This document shows positions 1-6,104 of a stretch of 12,229 nt of DNA, piece after piece. Source of the DNA: JADKBO01 sp037968395 (GTDB lineage Bacteria > Bacteroidota > Bacteroidia > Chitinophagales > Saprospiraceae). Made by a program: the position numbers and the translations under genes. The notes beneath the pieces are model-generated. The model had not been told where the DNA came from. It searched no databases and was given only the letters and a program-made list of their open reading frames with translations. The stretch lies in the NCBI GenBank assembly GCA_037968395.1, contig JBBKVK010000082.1, positions 1-12,229 of the forward strand, given 5' to 3'. Numbering within the stretch: position 1 is the stretch's first letter; each line of letters opens with the position of its first letter.

Positions 1-99
1 AAAGTTTAGAATAAAACACGACTACTAATTGTAAATGGCAAAACTATTTATTATATTTGGAGACATTTTTAAACCTAAATAAAAATTAACACTATGAGA
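1..99 (+). repeat. Promoter/leader cassette, copy 1 of a direct repeat
   Basis: This 99-bp segment recurs at 2702-2800 in the same orientation with only two differences (T80 versus C2781, and G98 versus A2799). It contains a Bacteroidota-type promoter, a short A-rich leader and the ATG at 94-96 that opens the heptamer tract. The copy starts at the first base of the window, so its true left edge is not visible and it may be longer. Such high identity in non-coding DNA suggests recent duplication or gene conversion. Confidence 0.95.
28..59 (+). promoter_or_regulatory. Bacteroidota-type promoter of operon 1
   Basis: TATATTTG at 52-59 matches the -7 consensus TAnnTTTG exactly. ATTG at 28-31 is a plausible -33 element with a 20-bp spacer. 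Transcription would begin a few bases after 59, giving a leader of roughly 25-30 nt before the ATG at 94. The leader is A-rich (AAAAATTAACACT) with no Shine-Dalgarno sequence, as is usual in this phylum. The same promoter is repeated at 2729-2760. Confidence 0.65.
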
Positions 100-165
100 C
101 ACTCAACACTCAACACTCAACACTCAACACTCAACACTCAACACTCAACACTCAACATTAAGTAA
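94..165 (+). other. Out-of-frame heptamer leader ORF (OFF state of gene 1)
   Basis: Translation from the ATG at 94 runs through all eight heptamers and ends at TAA 163-165, giving 23 residues that begin MRHSTLNTQH and end LNIK. The ATG position, the preceding leader and the MxHSTLNTQH start all match the working start of the beta-helix gene at 2805. I infer that this ATG is the real start of the downstream lipoprotein gene, currently shifted out of frame by repeat number. It could instead be a regulatory upstream ORF. Confidence 0.6.
100..155 (+). repeat. Heptanucleotide tandem repeat, 8 x CACTCAA
   Basis: Eight perfect, uninterrupted CACTCAA units begin 6 bp after the A of the ATG at 94. 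Every forward frame of the tract is stop-free and reads the same heptapeptide cycle (STLNTQH), so length changes alter only the frame downstream. With eight units the ATG leads to a stop at 163. With seven units (or ten) it would join the frame of the lipoprotein at 191-925. The arrangement resembles a slipped-strand phase-variation switch. Confidence 0.95.
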
Positions 166-190
166 GTTTATTTCTATCAAAGCCTCCCTT

Positions 191-925
191 GTGGTTTTCT
201 TTTTTAGTTTATTCCTTTTTAGTTCATCATGTACCAAATCTGATAGTACTTCCTCGAAAATTAATCAAAACGATATCACGGTATCGACTGCTGGTGGGTC
301 TCTTGGCTGCAATTTTAATCCTGCAGGTTGTACAATCCATTCGGGAATTTCCACTCCTGTGCCATATGCAGGGTGTTCTTATGAAGTACACTTTACTTAT
401 TTTGTTTGTCCTGATGGAGTTGTTATCAGAGATATGTTCTACAATCAACTTGGTGGGCAAGCTTGTGGTTCATTTGATGCAAATATTTTGAATCTCATTG
501 CTAATAATCAAAATGCTGCAGCAAGAGCTCAATTAGATGCAAGGCATAAATTTATGGCTGATCATGTGCAAAATTATATCCTTAACGCAGGTAATTTTAA
601 TAAATTAAACTACCAATGTGGATCAGCTACCAATTTTACATCTACATTTATAGCTGCTGATTGTATTGCAATTTGTGGATCTGAAGGAACGATAATCGAA
701 GCTAATTGTGGTGGTACATGTTGTATTAAGAAACAAGGATTTTGTTATGATGGAGAGACTTTAATGTTGGTGGGATCTCCCATATTAGAAAAAGGCGATG
801 ATTCTCCTTGCAACAATGGGGTTCATAATTGTACACAAGTACTTAGAGAATGTGATGGTAGTGATTGCAAAAGATTGGGAGGTGGGTTTCAAGTCTCAGC
901 TCAACAAGGTCACAAGGATAATTAA
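191..925 (+). CDS. Cysteine-rich putative secreted lipoprotein, probably phase-variable and OFF as sequenced
   Basis: I do not recognise the family. The visible frame opens at GTG 191 and encodes 244 residues. A hydrophobic stretch ends in SSSC (Cys14) followed by TKSD, which looks like a relaxed Bacteroidota lipobox, so the mature protein is probably a lipid-anchored envelope protein. There are 16 further cysteines, including a CC pair in GGTCC, which suggests several disulfides outside the cytoplasm. The GTG start is doubtful because it leaves a signal peptide with no positive residue. The same frame is open back into the heptamer tract and reads SKFISIKASLVVFFF, supplying the missing lysines. 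The natural start is therefore probably ATG 94; with seven heptamers the product would be 274 residues. The next gene begins 18 bp downstream, so the two are likely cotranscribed. It could still be expressed weakly from GTG 191. Confidence 0.75.
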   Translation: MVFFFSLFLFSSSCTKSDSTSSKINQNDITVSTAGGSLGCNFNPAGCTIHSGISTPVPYAGCSYEVHFTYFVCPDGVVIRDMFYNQLGGQACGSFDANILNLIANNQNAAARAQLDARHKFMADHVQNYILNAGNFNKLNYQCGSATNFTSTFIAADCIAICGSEGTIIEANCGGTCCIKKQGFCYDGETLMLVGSPILEKGDDSPCNNGVHNCTQVLRECDGSDCKRLGGGFQVSAQQGHKDN

Positions 926-943
926 TATCATAAAACTTTAATA

Positions 944-2614
944 TTGAAAAATTTAATTATTTTCATTATATATTTATCAGGTAGTTGTGTCTTAAAGGCA
1001 CAACTACCCGATTATCCATATGAACCCTTAGACTACCCAACGATTAGCCCTATTTGGTACCAGACGGTATATGATAGTATCGAGGGATTGGGCGAGAACG
1101 ATGGGTACAACTATATCTTCAATATAAGAGGAGTAGATCCTATTGTCACTGAGAATGAAATATATTCTGTCTACACTTTTAGAGGCGAGGGTGATTTGCA
1201 TGCAGGAGTGATTATTGAGAAACGAAGCCTCATAGACGGCAGTCTTTTATGGAAACAAAAATTTGATATATTTAGCAATGACCGGCAAGAAGTACCAAAC
1301 CATATTTATTTAGACGAAGATGGTAATTTGGTTATTTTAGGGATGAAGAGATATAATCCTTGGTTGGTTGAGGATGAAAAAGCCCCAAGAATTATGGCTT
1401 GGGGAGGTAGTAAAAATTGTCGATTTACGAAACGAGTCTACCAGGCAAAGGATGGTGCTTTGCTTTATTACAATGATCCAGATTTAGACAATCTTGAATT
1501 ATTAAAGATTCAAGTATCAAGTGGATTGAAGTTCAGAACAACATACGATCACCTGCATGTAGCAGAGAAAAATGTTTATATTGGTCAAGATGTAGATATT
1601 TTAAATTTGCCCGCTAAAAGCATTCTTACCTTTTCTGAATTAAATGATGACGGTTACTTAATTGGGAATATAGATACTTTAAGATATCAGGGGTATAATG
1701 ATATCCGAAATTTTGCCCCGTTAGAAGATAATTTAGGCTATATTGATATAGAGGAGTATTTTGATACCTTGGGTGGTAAGCATGCTAACCTTGTATTTAT
1801 TGATGAAGACTTTAAGCTCATACGAAAGCAGCCCATAGAGCTTCCTGACCAATCGGTTAGGTTGACCTTGTTAGACATTAAAGAGGGTAGATTGTTGATA
1901 GGTAATACTTTAGATATTATACAGCCATACAACAGACAAGAAGTAGAAACCCTTATCTATGATTTTGATGGTAATATTCTTAAATCTAATTATATAGGTA
2001 ATTTATATTTTTCATTTTATCATATTTGGGTCATCGAATGGGATGAAACAGAAGTGATCTTAGCAGCAGCAGGTATACGTTTATCAGATGTAGGATACTT
2101 TTTGCATTTAGATATATTAAAGAGTGACCCAATAGGAGGTTATGTATTAGAAAAAACGCATCTAAATAAAGACCCCAAACGGTACATAGAATTACATTAT
2201 ATTAAGAAGTTAGGAGATGGGAATTACTTGCTTCAATTTTATGAATCGGTTTATTATCGCCAATCAGATGGCATTTGGTCACAAGATGCGAAGGCGTATG
2301 CTCAAAGCTTTATGGTGGTTAGTCCTTATGATTTAGGTGTATTGACAAGTGATGTAGTCGATGTTCCAAAACAAATCATCAAAATCTACCCAAACCCAAC
2401 CCAAGATCAGTTAAATGTGGAGTTTAGCGAAGTAACAAATGGCAGCCTTGTACTATATGATTCGGTAGGGAGAAAAGTCAAAATGGTGCCAATTAAAGCA
2501 GAGGTCGCAATGAAGGTAGACATGAGTAATTTGGCATCTGGTCCTTATATTATCAAAGTTTTAGATGAGTTGAATAATCAAATGTGTTTAAATATGAAAA
2601 TCATTAAGATATAG
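944..2614 (+). CDS. Secreted T9SS type A cargo protein, probably beta-propeller-like
   Basis: The protein has 556 residues and starts at TTG 944; there is no ATG or GTG that keeps the signal peptide. Residues 1-19 (MKNLIIFIIYLSGSCVLKA) form a signal peptide, probably cleaved near KAQ. The body, about 30-460, is rich in short beta-strand and turn segments such as LYLDEDGNLVILG-type repeats, suggesting a beta-propeller fold; no catalytic motif was seen. The C-terminus, about 480-556, is a T9SS type A sorting domain: KIYPNPTQDQLNVEF, then LYDSVGRKV and LASGPYIIKV. The product is therefore expected to cross the outer membrane through the type IX system and be surface-attached or released. It lies 18 bp after the cysteine-rich gene, in the same frame after its stop. 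The TTG start may keep translation low or dependent on upstream translation. Its function is unknown. Confidence 0.85.
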   Translation: MKNLIIFIIYLSGSCVLKAQLPDYPYEPLDYPTISPIWYQTVYDSIEGLGENDGYNYIFNIRGVDPIVTENEIYSVYTFRGEGDLHAGVIIEKRSLIDGSLLWKQKFDIFSNDRQEVPNHIYLDEDGNLVILGMKRYNPWLVEDEKAPRIMAWGGSKNCRFTKRVYQAKDGALLYYNDPDLDNLELLKIQVSSGLKFRTTYDHLHVAEKNVYIGQDVDILNLPAKSILTFSELNDDGYLIGNIDTLRYQGYNDIRNFAPLEDNLGYIDIEEYFDTLGGKHANLVFIDEDFKLIRKQPIELPDQSVRLTLLDIKEGRLLIGNTLDIIQPYNRQEVETLIYDFDGNILKSNYIGNLYFSFYHIWVIEWDETEVILAAAGIRLSDVGYFLHLDILKSDPIGGYVLEKTHLNKDPKRYIELHYIKKLGDGNYLLQFYESVYYRQSDGIWSQDAKAYAQSFMVVSPYDLGVLTSDVVDVPKQIIKIYPNPTQDQLNVEFSEVTNGSLVLYDSVGRKVKMVPIKAEVAMKVDMSNLASGPYIIKVLDELNNQMCLNMKIIKI

Positions 2615-2656
2615 ATGATGAAAAAACTACTCACTGTCCTTAACGGCAGCCGATAG
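2615..2656 (+). other. 13-residue minigene, possible truncated remnant of a signal-peptide start
   Basis: ATG ATG follows directly after the TAG of the preceding gene and encodes MMKKLLTVLNGSR before a stop at 2654-2656. The MKKLLTVL start resembles the n- and h-regions of a signal peptide that breaks off. It could be the remains of a third operon gene lost when the duplicated promoter cassette came to lie downstream, or it could be chance. Confidence 0.2.
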
Positions 2657-2663
2657 TATCGGC
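2649..2663 (+). terminator. Small hairpin after operon 1, possible weak terminator
   Basis: GCCGAT, a 3-nt loop AGT, then ATCGGC form a perfect 6-bp stem 35 bp after the end of the T9SS cargo gene. No T-run follows (GTAAAGT), so it does not fit a strong intrinsic terminator. It may stabilise the 3' end of the transcript. Confidence 0.3.
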
Positions 2664-2701
2664 GTAAAGTAGAATGTCAAAACAACTGTAGGTCAAGTGT
2701 T

Positions 2702-2800
2702 AAAGTTTAGAATAAAACACGACTACTAATTGTAAATGGCAAAACTATTTATTATATTTGGAGACATTTTTAAACCTAAACAAAAATTAACACTATGAAA
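2702..2800 (+). repeat. Promoter/leader cassette, copy 2 of a direct repeat
   Basis: This is the second copy of the 99-bp cassette at window positions 1-99, in direct orientation 2.7 kb away, with two mismatches. It brings the same promoter and leader to the beta-helix gene. The pair flanks the whole of operon 1, so homologous recombination between copies could delete or amplify operon 1 as a unit. The left edge of the homology cannot be set because copy 1 is cut by the window start. Confidence 0.95.
2729..2760 (+). promoter_or_regulatory. Bacteroidota-type promoter of operon 2
   Basis: TATATTTG at 2753-2760 is an exact TAnnTTTG -7 element, with ATTG at 2729-2732 as a possible -33 element after a 20-bp spacer. 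It is identical to the operon 1 promoter, so both operons should be transcribed under the same conditions. Differential expression would then depend on the heptamer-controlled reading frame. Confidence 0.65.
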
Positions 2801-2810
2801 CACTATGAAA
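2791..2810 (+). repeat. 10-bp duplication creating two start codons in different frames
   Basis: CACTATGAAA occurs twice in tandem, placing ATGs at 2795 and 2805. Ten is not a multiple of three, so the two starts read different frames. With the six heptamers present, ATG 2805 is in frame with the beta-helix protein, while ATG 2795 runs to a TAG near 2903-2905. Copy 1 of the cassette has only a single ATG. Confidence 0.9.
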
Positions 2811-5800
2811 CACTCAACACTCAACACTCAACACTCAACACTCAACACTCAACACTATATAAATCAGATATACTTATCTTTGCTGTGTTTCTTTTTTATT
2901 GTTAGTAATCTTAATGCCCAAACATGTACAACCAATAACCCTTGGCCTCCTATAGCAAATGAATGCTTTACAGATGGTGGAGACGTAAGAAGTATATTTC
3001 TTACGGGATATTGTGGCACTCTATCAGGTGGTACAGTGTCTGGTGGACCTATGGGTATGGTAATATCTGATAAAACTATAACTATTGATGGGACATTATA
3101 TGTTGATCAAGATGTTGAGTTTATTAATTGTACCTTGAGATTTACTGAAAATGGAAGTATTAAAATTACAAAATCTCCACATTGGTACCAACTTGATGTC
3201 TTGGATCCTGGCTTTAACTTTAATTTTAAAAATATCTTGAAATTAACTGACTGTATACTAGAAGGATGCTATGGAGCTACTTGGGGTGGTATTTCTTTTG
3301 GTGCTGGGGAAGGAATTGGGAATGACCTAATAATTAATGGATCTACTATCAAAGATGCAAATCATGCTATAACAGGAGTATTTGGAGCTAAACAAGGATC
3401 ATTATTGGTAGAAAATTCTATTTTCAACAATAATATTGAAAGTATAGTATTGTCTGGTGATAAAATAAGAAACCTTACTATCAAAGACTGTAACTTTATA
3501 AATAGTCAAGTAGCTATAAACGTATCAGGCCTAAACCGTGATATCGGAGATAATGGTTCAAATGGACAAACTAGAAAGAGATTCTCTTTTTTTCTCAATC
3601 AGACAAATGAATTTAGAAACTGCTTATATGCGATTAAAGCTGATAATATACAAGGCTTACAGGTTGAAAATCAAATCATGGAAAATGTAGGCTTTGGTGT
3701 TTATTCAAACAATATGAGAGGAAATTTAACCCAAAGAGAAACATTTAGGTTAGTGAATAATATGATTGAAGCTAACTATCCCTTTGAATTTCGAAATACA
3801 AATATTAAAGGAGAATTAGAAGCTAGTGTCAATATAACGGGAAATGTACTTAATAGTATTTATGGTAACGCTATCCTAATTAATAATCTAGAGAATGGTC
3901 ATTTGACTATTAATAATAACACTTTTAGTGATTTTCAAAATGCTGTATACTTATTAAATCTTAAACTTAATGACTTTAATCTCAATAGTAATCAATTTTC
4001 GGATAATTATCATGGAGTCAGGTTACTTAGGACTCAAAATTTACTAGAAGGATTAGGTTCGATGGCTAATAATACATTTTTTCCAAATTCAAATACCGAA
4101 CAAAGAGTCTCGCTAAGATCTCCTGAGATCATTAGAATTGAAGACAATACATTTGATGTGGATGGTAATGTACCAAACTCAGTGTACAACGTATTTGACA
4201 TCACAGATGGCACTTTAATGGATTTTAGAGATAATACTTTTAATGTGTCCAGGACCTACCCTAAATCAACAATTAATATAGCTAACTCGATGGGTACAGA
4301 ATTTTGTTGTAATATTCTAAATGGTGGACAATCTAGCTTGCATGTCTTTGGGACAAATAGGGATACAAAGATTAAGAACACCACTTTTAGGAATAATGAT
4401 ATGACACTGGAGCAATCCATGATAGGTCCTCAAGTCGATGAAGATGGTACTCAATTTGGTAATCGATGGCAAGGAGCTACTAATGTTGGTGAATTGATTT
4501 CCTCAAATTTAGCACAAGCCCCGCTTGATAATCAATTTAGAATAAATGAGTTAGAAGGGAATGCAACCCTTGGTATGATGAAACCACAAATGATCATTCC
4601 GTCTAATATTTCTGCACAATGGTTTTTTGATGAAGATATGGCTTCAGAAACTTGTGAAAATCAAATGAACTGTGGATTTATGAGATTTAGATCTGATATC
4701 GATCCAGAATCTTGGATCAGCCCACCAGATTCCATTCCTAATTTGGGCACTTGCTATCCACAAGACTTAGACAGAGATGGAGATGGTATCTGTGATGATA
4801 GTGATCCTGATCCAGATGATGCTTGTGTACCCATAATGCAAGATCAAGATGGAGATGGCATCTGTGATCCACTAGACCCGGATCCCCAAGATGGATGTAA
4901 TCCCATATATAGAGATACCGATCGTGATGGCATCTGTGATACTTCTGACCCAGATCCATGGGATCCATGCCTACCAAATTTTGTAGATACGGATAATGAT
5001 GGAATATGTGATCGGATGGATCCTGCACCTACTAATCCTGGAGTATACAATATTCCTGTAGAAGGACCAAGTAGCTTAGTTTCTTTAGATCGAAACGGTG
5101 ATGCATTAATTGCGCTAGGATATAATACTTCTGCTCCAGGATTGAATCTCTCTATAAGTGATCTTGAGGCAATAGCAAATATGACATTTACTAATGTCGA
5201 CTACGAAGAACTTAACTATATAGAATCTAAATCTTACTTGTATAAAATATTATTGTCTTCTCCTTATTACCGATTACTAAGCCCAGTATTAGAGAATGCA
5301 TACCAAACATTAGGTACAGGAGATATTGGGACTTTTGAGGAATTCAATATGTTATCAAAATCTGTGCATAAATCAAGTAATCTTAATCGAGATGATTTGC
5401 TTTTAAAGGATTTATATTTAAATCGATTGAGCAATGTGGCAGCCCATCTGACTTATGATAATGGGGATTCATTGTTTATTGAAGAGATAGAAGCTGTTAT
5501 TGACCTGAAAACAAATGAACTGTACTCTGAATTTAGCATTATTAACGTGGACATAACGCAAAAGAAGAATGATCAATACAATGAAGTGTCTTCATTGCCA
5601 GTTAATTATGATGCCTTGAGTGAGCTAAAAGAATTTTATAACATTGATCTAGGATATGCGATATCATCTAATCCTACTAGTCTGTCTCAAAGTCAGCAGA
5701 ATGTGCTTTGGCAAATAGGGAACTCTTGTCCATTGGTGTTTGGTAAGGCTGTTTATTTAGCACAAGATCTGTTGGTTAGCGAAGGCTTATATACCTATGA

Positions 5801-6104
5801 AGATTTTAATATGACATGTACAGGACCAATAACTAGGAGTAAGACAAAAAAAGATTTTACTAATTCATATATTAATGTATTTCCAAATCCAACTAATGGA
5901 CAACTCCATATTAATGCTGATCGACCAATTCATCACTTGGCAATATATAGTATGACGGGCCAGTTGCTGAGTGAAATTAGCAATGCTGCCGACAATACTA
6001 TTTTAGATTTGTCAGCATATAAGTATCAAGGATTTGTAACTTTGAAAGCTATTGATTTTGAGGGTAGAATATCTACCCATAAAGTAATATTGATTAATGA
6101 CTAG
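2805..6104 (+). CDS. Large surface protein: parallel beta-helix, thrombospondin type 3 repeats, T9SS sorting domain
   Basis: The protein has 1099 residues. The n-region is heptamer-encoded (MKHSTLNTQH and a second cycle), followed by the hydrophobic core IYLSLLCFFFIVSNLNAQ with probable cleavage near residue 39. Residues about 100-590 carry many short strand/turn repeats rich in Asn (for example LLVENSIFNNN and LTIKDCNFINS), typical of right-handed parallel beta-helix proteins, which often bind or cleave polysaccharides; no catalytic residues could be assigned. Residues 656-746 hold four Asp-rich 24-residue repeats with DxDxDGICD, the calcium-binding thrombospondin type 3 pattern, probably a rigid stalk. 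The C-terminus from about 1023 (INVFPNPTNGQL) is a T9SS type A sorting domain. Expression is probably phase-variable through the heptamer tract and the gene reads as ON here. Its stop overlaps the next gene by 8 bp. The ligand or role is unknown; adhesion or glycan binding is inference. Confidence 0.9.
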   Translation: MKHSTLNTQHSTLNTQHYINQIYLSLLCFFFIVSNLNAQTCTTNNPWPPIANECFTDGGDVRSIFLTGYCGTLSGGTVSGGPMGMVISDKTITIDGTLYVDQDVEFINCTLRFTENGSIKITKSPHWYQLDVLDPGFNFNFKNILKLTDCILEGCYGATWGGISFGAGEGIGNDLIINGSTIKDANHAITGVFGAKQGSLLVENSIFNNNIESIVLSGDKIRNLTIKDCNFINSQVAINVSGLNRDIGDNGSNGQTRKRFSFFLNQTNEFRNCLYAIKADNIQGLQVENQIMENVGFGVYSNNMRGNLTQRETFRLVNNMIEANYPFEFRNTNIKGELEASVNITGNVLNSIYGNAILINNLENGHLTINNNTFSDFQNAVYLLNLKLNDFNLNSNQFSDNYHGVRLLRTQNLLEGLGSMANNTFFPNSNTEQRVSLRSPEIIRIEDNTFDVDGNVPNSVYNVFDITDGTLMDFRDNTFNVSRTYPKSTINIANSMGTEFCCNILNGGQSSLHVFGTNRDTKIKNTTFRNNDMTLEQSMIGPQVDEDGTQFGNRWQGATNVGELISSNLAQAPLDNQFRINELEGNATLGMMKPQMIIPSNISAQWFFDEDMASETCENQMNCGFMRFRSDIDPESWISPPDSIPNLGTCYPQDLDRDGDGICDDSDPDPDDACVPIMQDQDGDGICDPLDPDPQDGCNPIYRDTDRDGICDTSDPDPWDPCLPNFVDTDNDGICDRMDPAPTNPGVYNIPVEGPSSLVSLDRNGDALIALGYNTSAPGLNLSISDLEAIANMTFTNVDYEELNYIESKSYLYKILLSSPYYRLLSPVLENAYQTLGTGDIGTFEEFNMLSKSVHKSSNLNRDDLLLKDLYLNRLSNVAAHLTYDNGDSLFIEEIEAVIDLKTNELYSEFSIINVDITQKKNDQYNEVSSLPVNYDALSELKEFYNIDLGYAISSNPTSLSQSQQNVLWQIGNSCPLVFGKAVYLAQDLLVSEGLYTYEDFNMTCTGPITRSKTKKDFTNSYINVFPNPTNGQLHINADRPIHHLAIYSMTGQLLSEISNAADNTILDLSAYKYQGFVTLKAIDFEGRISTHKVILIND
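2811..2852 (+). repeat. Heptanucleotide tandem repeat, 6 x CACTCAA
   Basis: Six perfect CACTCAA units begin 6 bp after the A of ATG 2805, the same spacing as in operon 1. They encode the HSTLNTQ cycle at the start of the signal peptide. With six units ATG 2805 is in frame. Loss of one unit would place ATG 2795 in frame, and gain of one unit would leave neither start in frame. Confidence 0.95.
4770..5042 (+). repeat. Four tandem 72-bp units encoding calcium-binding type 3 repeats
   Basis: Units start at 4770, 4842, 4914 and 4986, an exact 72-bp (24-codon) period; the last unit is partial. Each encodes D-x-D-x-D-G-I-C-D followed by a DPDP or DPAP segment, and three end with a second Cys. The register is perfectly maintained and the DNA is moderately conserved, so in-frame unit gain or loss is possible. 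The repeats correspond to residues 656-746 of the beta-helix protein. Confidence 0.85.

Noticed and set aside
100..155. Possible CRISPR array
   Set aside because: The units are 7 bp, perfect and contiguous with no spacers, and they lie inside a reading frame.
189..491. 100-residue hydrophobic frame overlapping the start of gene 1
   Set aside because: It begins at TTG and runs in another frame than the cysteine-rich protein; the hydrophobic residues come from T-rich codons, and it has no domain features.
1..2800. Composite transposon or insertion sequence bounded by the 99-bp repeats
   Set aside because: There is no transposase, no terminal inverted repeat and no target duplication. The repeats contain promoters and starts, so they fit a duplicated regulatory cassette.
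4738..5050. Minus-strand open frames rich in His/Asp or Ser/Gly
   Set aside because: They are antisense to the calcium-binding repeats and reflect their repetitive codons; they have no start context or plausible protein features.
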